Positions 8,810 to 17,816 are shown, numbered from the stretch's first letter. The stretch: 64,000 nucleotides of DNA from Clostridiaceae bacterium (GCA_016285645.1 JAEERC010000051.1:1-64000), one strand, 5' to 3'. The notes: generated by a model not told the origin, from the letters alone. Numbers and translations are program-made.

Positions 8810-9373
8810 ATGGTACTTGCAGCGGTCGGCAAAAACGGCACGGGCAAAGATTTCTTTCTTGAATATGTAGCGAAAAATTACGGCTTTCCGATGATTTCTA
8901 TCGGCGATGTCGTGCGCGAACTCGCAACAAACGACGGACTTGAACTCACCCGCGAAAACCTTCACGCCACATCGAAAAAATATATGACCGCCTACGGTCA
9001 GGACTTTTTCCCGAAGCAGATTATAAAGAAGATAAAGGAGAGCGACGCTCCCTGCTATCTCGTTTCGGGCATCCGTCCCCCTTCGGACGCGCAGCTTTTC
9101 AAGGACGCCTTCGGCGAGGACTTCTTCCTTGTTGATGTTGTTATTTCCGACGACGAGGTCCGTTACGCGAGAATGCTCGCGAGGGGCTCCGAGCGCGACG
9201 GCAAGGATGTGAACAAACTCAGGGAGTTCGACCGGGGCGAGGAAAATCAGTTCCACACAAGCGAGACCGAGAAGATGGCGAACACCGTGCTTCTCAACGA
9301 CGGCTCGGTTGAGGAATTTTACGCGGGCGCGGACGCGATCTGCGAAAAACTCGGCTTCTCGAAAATCGGCTGA
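8810..9373 (+). CDS. P-loop nucleotide/dephospho-CoA kinase-like protein
   Basis: A 187-residue P-loop kinase. The Walker A loop is GKNGTGKD at about residues 7-14, followed by a switch-like PMISIGDVVRELA segment. It resembles adenylate/dephospho-CoA kinase-fold proteins but lacks clear signatures of either family, so the substrate is open. The AGGAGG site is ideally placed. The gene has its own promoter and terminator and is monocistronic. Confidence 0.7.
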   Translation: MVLAAVGKNGTGKDFFLEYVAKNYGFPMISIGDVVRELATNDGLELTRENLHATSKKYMTAYGQDFFPKQIIKKIKESDAPCYLVSGIRPPSDAQLFKDAFGEDFFLVDVVISDDEVRYARMLARGSERDGKDVNKLREFDRGEENQFHTSETEKMANTVLLNDGSVEEFYAGADAICEKLGFSKIG

Positions 9374-9385
9374 AAATAAGAGTAA

Positions 9386-9417
9386 AGCGGTCTTCTCAGA
9401 TGAGAAGACCGCTTTTT
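9386..9417 (+). terminator. Rho-independent terminator after the kinase
   Basis: A 13-bp perfect stem (AGCGGTCTTCTCA with TGAGAAGACCGCT), a two-base loop and a T5 run. Confidence 0.92.
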
Positions 9418-9428
9418 CAATATAACTA

Positions 9429-9458
9429 TTGATAATTATGGATGTTTTATGATATACT
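9429..9458 (+). promoter_or_regulatory. Promoter of the first BspA-like gene
   Basis: TTGATA (9429-9434), an 18-nt spacer, TATACT (9453-9458). The second BspA-like gene has exactly the same hexamers and the same 18-nt spacing at 22623-22652 on the minus strand. Confidence 0.75.
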
Positions 9459-9464
9459 CTACTT

Positions 9465-9636
9465 GCCACACAACTAAATTATTGCGTTCTGTTTGCGTGC
9501 GTTTTTATTACGGTAAAAATGCAGGCTCTGTTCTCGTATGCAAACAGATGCAGCGAAGTTGTGTGGCGCAACTGGGAGCTGTGCGTTTTTCGTGCGTGGC
9601 TTTCGGGCTGCGCATTTTTTATTTTTCGGAGGGTAA
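9465..9636 (+). ncRNA. Structured 5' leader of the first BspA-like gene
   Basis: The leader can fold as nested stems. The outer stem is 9465-9475 with 9557-9567 (11 bp perfect). The inner stem is 9488-9501 with 9535-9548 (14 bp, two G-U). Downstream, CTGTGCG (near 9580) can pair with CTGCGCA, which is followed by a T6 run about 10 nt before the ribosome site, so an attenuator is possible. The last 60 nt match the leader at 22553-22617. No known riboswitch family was recognised. Confidence 0.5.
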
Positions 9637-9638
9637 AA

Positions 9639-12323
9639 ATGAAAACATTCAGAAAAACCGTTGCGTCATTGCTTTGCCTGATTCTGATTTTCGGAAGCAC
9701 TGCCACAGGCGGAGAGGGCTTTACACAGGTGCTTGATGCTCTGAGCGTGAAGGCAAGCGCGGCATCAGTTGATGACCTTACTATTGATCGTTATTATGAT
9801 GATGAAGGCACAGAAATATTGGGAATATGGATTGAAGATTGTGATGAAGATGCTGTAGGAGACTTGGTAATTCCCGAAACAATTGAAGGGTATCCGGTTA
9901 CAGATATTTCTGGTTCAGCCTTTCAAAACTGTTCCGGTCTCACAAGTATTACAATTCCTGATACCGTTCATCATATATTTGAATTAAGACTAAGTGGTTG
10001 CACAGGGCTTGAAAGATTAATCGTATCACCGGGTAACACATGTTTTCATTCATCGGGCAACTGTATTATTGAAACCGAAAGCAAAACCTTGATTGCCGGT
10101 TGCAAAAACAGTGTCATTCCGTCTGACGGCAGTGTCACAAGCATAGGCCATAATGCGTTTTACGGTTGCACCGGGCTTACAGAAATAACAATACCCGGCA
10201 GTGTCACAAGCATAGGCCCTGATGCGTTTTACGGTTGCACCGGGCTTACGGAAATAACAATACCCGGCAGTGTCACAAGCATAGACCATCATGCGTTTTA
10301 CGGTTGCACCGGTCTTACAGAAATTACAATACCCATCAGTGTTACTGAAATCGATTGGGCAGTGTTCGGTGGTTGCGCAGGACTTACAAGCATAAACATT
10401 CCCGACAGCGTAACAGTAATTAGTGAAGAAGCTTTTAGCGATTGTATCAGATTGAAAAGCATAAACATCCCTGACAGTGTTACTGGTATTGGGAAAGGTG
10501 CGTTCTTCGAATGTACTAATCTCACAAGTGTAACTATTCCCGATCAAATAGAAATCATTGAGAGATCCGCTTTCGCTTGGTGCTTTTCTCTGCAAACCGT
10601 TGTTATTCCCAGCAGTGTAACAGAGATAGGGGCAGGGGCATTCGGATTATCGTCTATTGATGATATTGATAAGCTTCAGCAGGTATATGATGAGGCAGTT
10701 GCATCGGGAAATATTATTTTGATTGAGTATTATAAAGCATTACTTGACCACCCGAACGGGAATCTGACGGATGTTTATTTCAGAGGAACCGAAGAAGAGT
10801 GGAATGCAATTGAAATAGCTGAATACAACGATTCTCTTCTGAACGCGAGAATTCATTTTGAAGGAGAGGGGCACGAGCATTTTTCAAGCAGAACCTGCGT
10901 AGAAAATATCAGACTTAAGGACTGCACCCTCGGCGGAACAAAAGATATTGTAACCTACTGTGATTTCTGCGGTGCCGAAATTTCGAGGGAAACGGTTGAA
11001 ATTCCTGCGGCTGCGCACAGATTCGGTGAGTGGAAGCATAACAACCCCTACAGCGAAAACGCGGGAATGAGCCGTGTTTGTAAAGTATGTAAAAAAGAAG
11101 AAAGAATACCCGAAGAACCTCTGACAATTGATACGGTTCGTGAAAACAAGGATGACGGCGTAATAATTGAATGCAATTCGGCTGCGTTTGATGAAGAAAC
11201 CGTAATGGAAACTGAGCATTACAGCGGTTCCGATGTTGAAAACGGCTTTATTTACGAGAGCTGGAATATAGCGCTTATAAAAGACGGCGTAGAAATTCAG
11301 CCGGAAATACCCATTATATTAAAACTGAAACTGCCAGAAGGAATAAGCGAAGAAATCAAAGCACAGATTGAACTCTGGCACTACCACGATGGATTCTGGG
11401 AAAAAATGGACACCTGGTTTGAAGGAGATTATATCTGCTGTGTAACAGACAGTCTGAGCCCGTTCTATATTTTCATACCCGAGCGTGTAAAAGAAAATGA
11501 AACTCCCGCAACCTGCACCGTTGGAGGAGAATACACCGAGGTTTGCACTTTAACATTTGATGGCGGTTCAATGGAAATAAGCCGAACCGTAGTTGAAACA
11601 CCGGCTCTGGGACACAGTTTTACAAACTACAAATACAATAAAGATGCAACAACAGAAAAAGACGGAACGGAAACCGCAAAGTGCGACAGGTGCAATGCAA
11701 CTGATACAAGAACAAAACCGGGAACAAAACTTCCCGATGAGCCCGCTCACACTCACGAATATACCGAAGCCATAACAAAACAGGCTACTTGCAAGGAAGA
11801 GGGAATCAAAACCTTCACCTGTGAATGCGGCGATACATATACTGAACCGATCACTAAAACAGCGCATACTCCGGGTGAATGGGAAGTCGCCGCAGCGCCG
11901 ACAGCAGGCAAAACAGGCAAAGCGGTTAAAAAATGCACCGTTTGCGGCGAAACTGTTGAGGAAAAGGAACTGCCGAAAATCAATCCGGACAATTCCGAAA
12001 TTCCCGAATCCGATATAATCAAAGGCAACCCTGCCAACAATGAAAAGACCTATGATTACAAAACAACCGTAACCTACACAGCGAATGTTCCCGAAGGTGG
12101 AAGCGTGCAGTGGTTTGTTGACGGCAAAGCGGCGGGCAACGACAGAACATTGACGGTAAAGGAAAAGACCGCAAGTTACACCGTAAAGGTTGTTGTTACC
12201 GACAAAAACGGCAATCAGACGGCGGACGAAGAAAAAGTGACAATCAAAAGCGGTTTCTTTGACAAGCTTATCTGGTTCTTCAAGCACCTTTTCAATCCCG
12301 GCGCGTATGATATAAAACAATAA
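9639..12323 (+). CDS. Secreted BspA-like leucine-rich-repeat protein
   Basis: An 894-residue surface protein. The ATG at 9639 is chosen because CGGAGGG lies just upstream and a signal peptide follows (MKTFRKTVASLLCLILIFG). Residues about 85-290 are LRR_5 repeats of 23 residues built on FYGCTGLTEITIPGSVTSI. The central part has CxxC-bearing modules such as KCDRCNATD and KKCTVCGET, each preceded by a histidine-rich link. Near the C-terminus a beta-sandwich-like repeat (VQWFVDGKAAG) leads into the tail GFFDKLIWFFKHLFNPG. BspA-type proteins bind host or matrix ligands; that role here is inferred. A paralogue lies at 20531-22549. Confidence 0.9.
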   Translation: MKTFRKTVASLLCLILIFGSTATGGEGFTQVLDALSVKASAASVDDLTIDRYYDDEGTEILGIWIEDCDEDAVGDLVIPETIEGYPVTDISGSAFQNCSGLTSITIPDTVHHIFELRLSGCTGLERLIVSPGNTCFHSSGNCIIETESKTLIAGCKNSVIPSDGSVTSIGHNAFYGCTGLTEITIPGSVTSIGPDAFYGCTGLTEITIPGSVTSIDHHAFYGCTGLTEITIPISVTEIDWAVFGGCAGLTSINIPDSVTVISEEAFSDCIRLKSINIPDSVTGIGKGAFFECTNLTSVTIPDQIEIIERSAFAWCFSLQTVVIPSSVTEIGAGAFGLSSIDDIDKLQQVYDEAVASGNIILIEYYKALLDHPNGNLTDVYFRGTEEEWNAIEIAEYNDSLLNARIHFEGEGHEHFSSRTCVENIRLKDCTLGGTKDIVTYCDFCGAEISRETVEIPAAAHRFGEWKHNNPYSENAGMSRVCKVCKKEERIPEEPLTIDTVRENKDDGVIIECNSAAFDEETVMETEHYSGSDVENGFIYESWNIALIKDGVEIQPEIPIILKLKLPEGISEEIKAQIELWHYHDGFWEKMDTWFEGDYICCVTDSLSPFYIFIPERVKENETPATCTVGGEYTEVCTLTFDGGSMEISRTVVETPALGHSFTNYKYNKDATTEKDGTETAKCDRCNATDTRTKPGTKLPDEPAHTHEYTEAITKQATCKEEGIKTFTCECGDTYTEPITKTAHTPGEWEVAAAPTAGKTGKAVKKCTVCGETVEEKELPKINPDNSEIPESDIIKGNPANNEKTYDYKTTVTYTANVPEGGSVQWFVDGKAAGNDRTLTVKEKTASYTVKVVVTDKNGNQTADEEKVTIKSGFFDKLIWFFKHLFNPGAYDIKQ
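10128..10334 (+). repeat. Three tandem 69-bp LRR-coding units
   Basis: Units begin at 10128, 10197 and 10266 and are nearly identical in DNA (GGCAGTGTCACAAGCATAGR start). Each encodes one 23-residue leucine-rich repeat. The near-identity shows recent unit duplication; flanking repeats are diverged. Confidence 0.92.
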
Positions 12324-12330
12324 AACTCAG

Positions 12331-12360
12331 GGGAGCGGATGCGTTGCGCATTCGCTCCCT
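12331..12360 (+). terminator. Hairpin after the first BspA-like gene
   Basis: GGGAGCGGATGCG pairs with CGCATTCGCTCCC (one G-T pair), starting 8 nt after the stop. No T run follows, so termination may be weak. Confidence 0.55.
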
Positions 12361-12390
12361 ATGTGCTGCATAGAGTTTGCCGGAACAAAA

Positions 12391-12419
12391 ACGGCACGGA
12401 AGGATCCGCGCCCTACATT
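12391..12419. repeat. Short palindromic intergenic unit
   Basis: GGCACGGAAGGATCCGCGCC followed by CTACA, matching the unit at 532-558 with few changes. It shares the palindrome-plus-CCCTA design of the larger repeat just downstream. Confidence 0.6.
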
Positions 12420-12446
12420 TCTAAATTGATTTTGCAATAAGCTTGG

Positions 12447-12526
12447 CGGCGGGATGTGGTCATCCCGCCCTACGGAGGAAACAAGGTTTACGGTGACTTG
12501 GCGGGCGGATAATATCCGCCCCTACG
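12447..12526 (+). repeat. 80-bp dispersed palindromic repeat, copy 1
   Basis: Two GC-rich palindromes (GGCGGGATG..CATCCCGCC and GGGCGGATAATATCCGCCC) are joined by a 33-nt spacer. It is identical to the reverse complement of 20376-20455 except at one base. It lies 124 nt after the stop of the first BspA-like gene, in the same relative orientation as copy 2 behind the second BspA-like gene. Confidence 0.9.
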
Positions 12527-12610
12527 GTGTAATTGGGGCTTGAGGCGGATAGGCGGACGAATGATATTCGCCCATATCGAAAAACGGACGGCGGGTGCCG
12601 TCCGTTTTGT

Positions 12611-14653
12611 TCAGTTCATCGCGCGGGAAAACATTGAGTTTATCTTTTCGCGCAGGTTGCGGTATTCGTCGCCCTCGAGCGCGGGGTTGTTTTCGAGCAT
12701 TTTCACCGCCGCCTGCCGCGTTTCGGCGAGCACGGCGACATCCGTCATCATATCGGCTATTTTCAGGTCCGGCAGACCGTGCTGGCGCGAGCCGAAGAAA
12801 TCGCCCGGCCCTCTCATACGAAGGTCCTCATCCGCGATTTTAAAGCCGTCGGTTGTGGCGACCATCGTTTTAAGCCGTCTGACGGCGTCCTCGTTTCCGG
12901 CGTCGGAGATGAGAATGCAGGTCGATTTATACTGCCCTCTGCCGATGCGGCCCCTGAGCTGATGCAACTGCGAAAGCCCGAATCTCTCGGCGTTTTCAAT
13001 AACCATAATCACCGCGTTGGGAACATCTATGCCCACCTCGATTACCGTTGTGGAAACGAGAAGCTGAATGCTGCCCGCGGCAAATTCGTTCATAACCTCA
13101 CGCTTTTCGTCTGCCTTCATTCTGCCGTGGAGGAGCCCCACTGTAAAGCCGCTGAAAAAGCCCTCGGAAAGCTCTTTTTTGAGATTTTCCGCCGATACAA
13201 GTTCGCTGTCCGGATCGTCCTCGTTCTCCTCAACGAGCGGGCAGACGATATAGCCCTGCCTGCCCTCGAGCAGGTGCTTTTTCACATATCCGTAAGCCCT
13301 CTCGCGCTTTGCGCCGTCAATGGCGAAGGTCTCGATTTTCTGTCTGCCCTTGGGCAGCTCGTCGAGCACGCTCAGGTCAAGATCGCTGTATATTATCAGG
13401 GCGAGCGTTCTGGGTATCGGGGTAGCCGACATAACAAGCACATGCGGGCTCTCGCCCTTTTCGCCGAGCGCCGTTCGCTGATTTACGCCGAAACGGTGCT
13501 GTTCATCGGTTATTACGAGCGCGAGTTTTTTAAACTCGACATCCTTCTGAATGAGGGCGTGCGTGCCCACGGCAAGTTGTGATTCTCCGCTCGCGAGACG
13601 TTGTTTTATTGCCTTTTTCTCCGCCGCGGGGGTGGAACCCGTGAGCAGTTCAACCTTTATATCGGTGTTTTCGAAAAACCTGAGAAATGTTTTGTAATGC
13701 TGCATTGCGAGCACTTCGGTAGGAGCCATAAGCGCGCTCTGCCAGCCGTTTTTCGCGGCGTTGTATATAAGCGCCGCCGCCACAGCCGTTTTGCCCGAGC
13801 CGACATCGCCCTGCAGCAGACGGTTCATCGGCGCGCCGCCGCGCATATCCTCAACGCTTTCGGCAACCGCCCGCTTCTGTGCGTTAGTCGGTTCAAACGG
13901 CAGAAGCCCGAAGAAATCCGCCGTGTAATCGTTTGGAATCACGCAGGAGGTAGTTTTGCTGTTTTTGCCTCTCAGGCGCAGAAGCCCCGTCTGGAGCATC
14001 AGCAGCTCCTCGAAAATCAGCCGCCTTTTCGCCTCGCTGAGAAGGTCCTCGTTTTCGGGCGCGTGCATGTTCCGAAGCGCCCTGTCAACAGGCATAAGGC
14101 AGTAGTCGTTGCGCAGTTTTTCGGGCAGAGGGTCCGTTATTGCCGTCGCGTCAAGCGCTGTCAGCGCGAGTTTTTCAATCGCCTTGGAGTTTAGCCCGTG
14201 AGTCTGCGGATAAATCGGGCGGATTCTCTCCCCGCTCTCCGCCTTCTCAAACGCGGGCGAGGTCATTTCGGCGGTATAGCCCCTTAAATTCACCTTGCCC
14301 ACAAAGATATATTCCTCGCCCTCTTCGAGCATGGATTTTACATATTTGTTGTTGAAAAAGGTCAGATTCATCAGACTTTCGCCGTCCGTGACCTTGGTTT
14401 TGTAAAGGGACATGCCTTTACGGATTTTCGCCTCCGAAACGGGCAGGCAGACCGTGGCTTTTATGCAGCTGACCTCGCCCGGCACGGCGTCCGCTATGCT
14501 CACAAGGCGGCTTCTGTCCTCATACGCCCTGGGGAAAAAATACAAAAGGTCGCCCACGGTGAAAATGCCGAGTTTTGCCAGCAGCAGCGCTCTTTTTTCA
14601 CCGACGCCCTTCAGATATTTAATTGGCGTTGAGGTTTCAAGAAGTCTGTTCAT
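12611..14653 (-). CDS. recG: ATP-dependent DNA helicase RecG
   Basis: A 680-residue helicase that remodels stalled replication forks and Holliday junctions. The N-terminal wedge domain starts STPIKYLKGVGEKRA. Helicase motifs follow: GDVGSGKT (Walker A), DEQH (motif II), SATPIPRT (motif III), and QLRGRIGRG near motif VI. Length equals the usual 680-690. The ATG at 14653 fits the normal RecG N-terminus and overlaps the end of the upstream lipoprotein gene by 17 nt; an ATG at 14680 would add nine residues. A GGAAG site sits about 10 nt upstream. Confidence 0.96.
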   Translation of the reverse strand: MNRLLETSTPIKYLKGVGEKRALLLAKLGIFTVGDLLYFFPRAYEDRSRLVSIADAVPGEVSCIKATVCLPVSEAKIRKGMSLYKTKVTDGESLMNLTFFNNKYVKSMLEEGEEYIFVGKVNLRGYTAEMTSPAFEKAESGERIRPIYPQTHGLNSKAIEKLALTALDATAITDPLPEKLRNDYCLMPVDRALRNMHAPENEDLLSEAKRRLIFEELLMLQTGLLRLRGKNSKTTSCVIPNDYTADFFGLLPFEPTNAQKRAVAESVEDMRGGAPMNRLLQGDVGSGKTAVAAALIYNAAKNGWQSALMAPTEVLAMQHYKTFLRFFENTDIKVELLTGSTPAAEKKAIKQRLASGESQLAVGTHALIQKDVEFKKLALVITDEQHRFGVNQRTALGEKGESPHVLVMSATPIPRTLALIIYSDLDLSVLDELPKGRQKIETFAIDGAKRERAYGYVKKHLLEGRQGYIVCPLVEENEDDPDSELVSAENLKKELSEGFFSGFTVGLLHGRMKADEKREVMNEFAAGSIQLLVSTTVIEVGIDVPNAVIMVIENAERFGLSQLHQLRGRIGRGQYKSTCILISDAGNEDAVRRLKTMVATTDGFKIADEDLRMRGPGDFFGSRQHGLPDLKIADMMTDVAVLAETRQAAVKMLENNPALEGDEYRNLREKINSMFSRAMN

Positions 14654-16139
14654 CCCTTGTAATCTTCCACTTTTCAACATTTAAGAAAACATCTCTCTCA
14701 CTGCAGAGAGCGTTCCCGAAATCGATTGAGTTCATATAAATCGCGAGACCTGCGCGGTAGCAGAGCGGTATGAAAGGCAGCTCGGAAGCGAAAACATTTA
14801 TGAAATCCATAAGCTCGCATTTGCCCTCAAGCATCTGCTCATAGCGCTCGGCTGAAAGTTCCTGCGCCGCGGGAGTCACACCGTAGGAGCAGTTTCCGCC
14901 GTAGAAAAGTTCGCTTAAATTCATATTGTCCGTCAGGTGGATTTCGCCTATATACAGTTCAAAATCGCCCTTTCGCACATTCGTTACGAAATCCTCGGGG
15001 GCAAGCGCCTCAATTGTTACGGGAATGCCGACCGAGTCGAGATCGCTTTTTATAAGCTTCGCCATTTCGTATTTGTAGCCGTTTTCGCTGTTTACAAGCA
15101 GTCTCAGCGGCTCCGCGGCGAGCCCCTCCTTCGATTCGGCAATGAGTTCCTCTATTGAGGAGTTTTCGAGCAGAAGGGTGTTCTGCGCGCCCGAGAGCAC
15201 GAACCAGTTCGGGTTAAACGGCGACTGCGCCGCCTTCGCGTGCCCCTGATATGCCGTTGTGACTATTTCCTCGCGGTTTATCGCCGCGCTTATCGCTCTT
15301 CTGAGGTCGGCGTTCGCGAGCACCTCTTTGCCGGAATTTACGCCGAGATAGACAAAGTTGTTCATTATTATATCCTGCGTGGCGGCGGTGACTCTCTGAT
15401 AAGCCCCGTCGGCGAGGTCGTCAAAATTGAAGCAGGTGCCGCCTATCTGAAGCGAGTCGTTTATGACGGCGGCGTTCTTTATTTCGTTTAACTCGAATTT
15501 TGTAATCGACGGCGAAAAGCCCGTTTTCTGAGGGTTGACCGTAAGATAATATTTGCCCGATTCCTCGCTGAGCACATATCTGCCCGAGCCCAGGGGTCTG
15601 TCAATATTCGAGCCCTTTTTGACTATCGGGAAAGTCAGGCAGTTCGCGGCGTAGGGGTCGGATTCCCTGAGCGTCACAACCAGGTTTACATCGTTGGCGG
15701 CGACAATCGACTCAAAATTCGCAAGCCGCGAGGAATAGGCGAACGATTCCTTCGCCTCGTTGAAAGAGTAGATTATATCCTGAGTTGTCACGGGCGAGCC
15801 GTCGCTGAAATTTATTCCGGTTTTAAGCGTTACATTTATCGCTCTGAGGTCGGCGGCGCAGTCCTGAGCAATCACGCCTTTTAGATTATAAGCCGAATCG
15901 AGGGTGAAAAGCGGGTCGTAGATAAGCGTCATAAGGCGTATGTTTGTGTCGCTCTTTACCTTGAACGGGCTGAGGGAATCGCCGCCCTCGAAGGCGAGAC
16001 GGGCACTGTCCTCCGTAACGGCGGTCTGCCCCGGATCCGCGGCTGTAACCGTAACGGGAACATCTCCGCCGCCCGCGCACGAGGCGAGAAGCGACAGAAC
16101 AAGAGTCAGTATTATAATTGAAAAGATTTTCTTTTTCAT
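14637..16139 (-). CDS. ABC transporter substrate-binding lipoprotein, family 5
   Basis: A 500-residue extracellular solute-binding protein of the peptide/nickel class. The lipobox is LLASC around residue 20, so it would be a membrane-tethered lipoprotein. The conserved family-5 pattern is visible in DSLSPFKVKSDTNIRLMTL and LKTGINFSDGSPVTTQDI. No permease or ATPase gene is nearby, so it is an orphan that may serve a transporter elsewhere. The ATG at 16139 is preferred over one three codons upstream because of the GGTGG site 7 nt before it. It is co-transcribed with recG, which it overlaps. Confidence 0.87.
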   Translation of the reverse strand: MKKKIFSIIILTLVLSLLASCAGGGDVPVTVTAADPGQTAVTEDSARLAFEGGDSLSPFKVKSDTNIRLMTLIYDPLFTLDSAYNLKGVIAQDCAADLRAINVTLKTGINFSDGSPVTTQDIIYSFNEAKESFAYSSRLANFESIVAANDVNLVVTLRESDPYAANCLTFPIVKKGSNIDRPLGSGRYVLSEESGKYYLTVNPQKTGFSPSITKFELNEIKNAAVINDSLQIGGTCFNFDDLADGAYQRVTAATQDIIMNNFVYLGVNSGKEVLANADLRRAISAAINREEIVTTAYQGHAKAAQSPFNPNWFVLSGAQNTLLLENSSIEELIAESKEGLAAEPLRLLVNSENGYKYEMAKLIKSDLDSVGIPVTIEALAPEDFVTNVRKGDFELYIGEIHLTDNMNLSELFYGGNCSYGVTPAAQELSAERYEQMLEGKCELMDFINVFASELPFIPLCYRAGLAIYMNSIDFGNALCSERDVFLNVEKWKITRDEQTS

Positions 16140-16169
16140 AAATACCACCGTAATAAAGATATCTTTAAT

Positions 16170-16198
16170 ATTTTACACTATTTTTTTATGTATTGCAA
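16170..16198 (-). promoter_or_regulatory. Promoter of the lipoprotein-recG unit
   Basis: On the minus strand: TTGCAA (16193-16198), a 17-nt spacer, TAAAAT (16170-16175), about 30 nt before the ATG. Confidence 0.65.
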
Positions 16199-16216
16199 AT
16201 ACTAAACAACATACTC

Positions 16217-16245
16217 TTGTATTTCTTTTAACTATTGTATATAAT
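16217..16245 (+). promoter_or_regulatory. Promoter of ychF
   Basis: TTGTAT (16217-16222), a 17-nt spacer, consensus TATAAT (16240-16245), 32 nt before the ATG. Confidence 0.6.
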
Positions 16246-16277
16246 GTTTCAGTAATCACCCGAAAGGAAATGTTTTT

Positions 16278-17372
16278 ATGAAACTCGGTATAGTCGGCCT
16301 GCCCAATGTAGGCAAGAGCACACTTTTCAACGCCATAACAAACGCGGGCGCGCAGTCCGCCAATTATCCGTTCTGCACAATAGAGCCCAATGTGGGTGTT
16401 GTCGCCGTGCCGGACGCGCGGCTTGACCGCCTCTCCGCCATGTATGAGCCGGAAAAGACCACCCCCGCCGTGATTGAGTTCGTTGACATCGCGGGCCTTG
16501 TGAAGGGCGCCTCAAAGGGCGAGGGTCTCGGCAACAAATTCCTCGCCAATATCAGGGAGACGGACGCCGTGGTTCACGTTGTGCGCTGCTTTGAAAACAG
16601 CGATATAGTGCATGTGGACGCAACCATCGACCCCGCGAGAGACATTGAAACAATCAATCTCGAGCTCATTTTCTCCGATATAGAAATGGTAGAGCGCCGA
16701 ATTGACCGTGTGGCAAAGCAGATGAAGGGCGACAAAACCCTCGCCGCCGAATACGAGTTCTTAAAGCGCGTAAAGGAAGCCCTCGAAAGCAACATTCCCG
16801 CCCGCAACATCGAGACGGACGAGAACGAAAAGGCGTGGCTCAAAGAGGTGGCTCTGCTCACCGCGAAGCCCGTGATTTACGCCTGCAATATGAGCGAGGA
16901 GGACTTCGCCGGGGGTATTGACAACAACAATTATTATCAGGCGGTCAAGGCGATAGCCGACGCCGAGGGCAGCGAAACCCTGCCTATCTGCGCCGAACTT
17001 GAGGCGGAGATAGCGTCGCTCGAGAAAGAGGAAAAGGAGATGTTCCTCTCCGACCTCGGCATTGAGCAGGGCGGCCTTGACAACCTCGTTCAGAAGAGTT
17101 ATTCGCTGCTCGGTCTTATCAGTTTTCTCACCTCGGGCAAGGACGAATGCCGCGCCTGGACCATCAAAAAAGGCACAAAGGCGCCTCAGGCGGCGGGCAA
17201 AATTCACTCCGATATCGAGAGGGGCTTCATCCGCGCCGAGGTTATCGCCTTTGAGGATTTAATCGCGATCGGCTCGCTCACCGCCGCAAAAGAAAAGGGA
17301 ATGGTACGAAGCGAGGGCAAGGATTACATTATGCAGGACGGCGATGTAGTGCTGTTCAGGTTCAATGTTTAA
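16278..17372 (+). CDS. ychF: YchF/Obg-family nucleotide-binding protein
   Basis: A 364-residue TRAFAC-class P-loop NTPase that associates with ribosomes; YchF relatives prefer ATP to GTP. G1 is GLPNVGKST (about 7-15), G3 is DIAG in [17 protein letters not shown], and the G4-position element is NMSE, the non-canonical form expected for YchF. The C-terminal TGS-like domain includes the conserved [14 protein letters not shown]. Length matches the family exactly. The GAAAGGAAATG site supports the start. Confidence 0.96.
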   Translation: MKLGIVGLPNVGKSTLFNAITNAGAQSANYPFCTIEPNVGVVAVPDARLDRLSAMYEPEKTTPAVIEFVDIAGLVKGASKGEGLGNKFLANIRETDAVVHVVRCFENSDIVHVDATIDPARDIETINLELIFSDIEMVERRIDRVAKQMKGDKTLAAEYEFLKRVKEALESNIPARNIETDENEKAWLKEVALLTAKPVIYACNMSEEDFAGGIDNNNYYQAVKAIADAEGSETLPICAELEAEIASLEKEEKEMFLSDLGIEQGGLDNLVQKSYSLLGLISFLTSGKDECRAWTIKKGTKAPQAAGKIHSDIERGFIRAEVIAFEDLIAIGSLTAAKEKGMVRSEGKDYIMQDGDVVLFRFNV

Positions 17373-17396
17373 TTAATAAAGATTGCCGCTCTTCCC

Positions 17397-17425
17397 TTGA
17401 CAGAGAGGCGTCTCTTTGCTAAAAT
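17397..17425 (+). promoter_or_regulatory. Promoter of tRNA-Arg
   Basis: TTGACA (17397-17402), a 17-nt spacer, TAAAAT (17420-17425). It sits inside a larger inverted repeat (GATTGCCG near 17381 with CGGCAATC near 17430) that may also act as a terminator for ychF. Confidence 0.75.
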
Positions 17426-17513
17426 GGTACGGCAATCTTCCCCGATTGTTAAAAAGAATATATCCGGGGATTTTGCGGCACAACCGCACATAATCCCCGA
17501 TATGTTATATTTT

Positions 17514-17590
17514 GTCTCCGTAGCTCAGCAGGATAGAGCGTTCGCCTCCTAAGCGAAAGGCCGCGCGTTCGAATCGCGCCGGGGACGCCA
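17514..17590 (+). tRNA. tRNA-Arg (anticodon CCT)
   Basis: A full cloverleaf. The acceptor stem GTCTCCG pairs with CGGGGAC (one G-T pair). There is a D-loop with TAGCTCAGCAGGA, the anticodon stem TTCGC/GCGAA with loop CTCCTAA (anticodon CCT, reads AGG), a T-loop TTCGAAT, and an encoded CCA end. Length 77 nt. Confidence 0.96.
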
Positions 17591-17591
17591 G

Positions 17592-17621
17592 AAAAATCCC
17601 CGTCTTCTGACGGGGATTTTT
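17592..17621 (+). terminator. Terminator of tRNA-Arg
   Basis: A 13-bp perfect stem (AAAAATCCCCGTC with GACGGGGATTTTT) with loop TTCT, starting 2 nt after the tRNA. Confidence 0.93.
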
Positions 17622-17623
17622 CA

Positions 17624-17712
17624 GCGATATAAATTCCCTGCGGAATTTTCGATATATTCCTTCGGAATGCGATATGTCTCTCCGAGCCGCGATATGTCCT
17701 GCGGGACAAGAG
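17624..17712. repeat. Chain of CGATAT-linked mini-hairpins
   Basis: Four units start with CGATAT (17625, 17650, 17670, 17690). Each is followed by a small hairpin: AATTCCCTGCGGAATT, ATTCCTTCGGAAT, an imperfect CTCTCCGAG, and GTCCTGCGGGAC. The linker is conserved while stems differ. No coding potential is seen. Confidence 0.7.
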
Positions 17713-17730
17713 AAAAATAATGAACTTTGT

Positions 17731-17767
17731 GATGGCTTGGCGGCGGGATGCGGTCATCCCGCCGCGC
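17731..17767. repeat. Partial copy of the 80-bp palindromic repeat
   Basis: GGCTTGGCGGCGGGATGCGG continues into TCATCCCGCCG, matching the first palindrome and flank of copies at 12447 and 20376; the second palindrome is absent. Confidence 0.7.
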
Positions 17768-17768
17768 A

Positions 17769-17802
17769 CAAAAAAGGACTAGCTTTACGCAAGTCCTTTT
17801 TC
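17769..17802 (-). terminator. Terminator of the NhaC gene
   Basis: AAAAAGGACT (17771-17780) pairs with AGTCCTTTTT (17792-17801). On the minus strand the stem follows the NhaC stop and ends in a T-rich run. Confidence 0.8.
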
Positions 17803-17816
17803 ATTAAAAATTCAAA

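Noticed and set aside
10128..10334. Regular repeat spacing that could suggest a CRISPR array
   Set aside because: The units are contiguous, in frame and code for leucine-rich repeats; there are no variable spacers. No CRISPR array or cas gene was seen in the window.
12391..12526. Insertion sequence or transposon remnant downstream of the first BspA-like gene
   Set aside because: The palindromes are not accompanied by a transposase gene, terminal repeats or target duplication.
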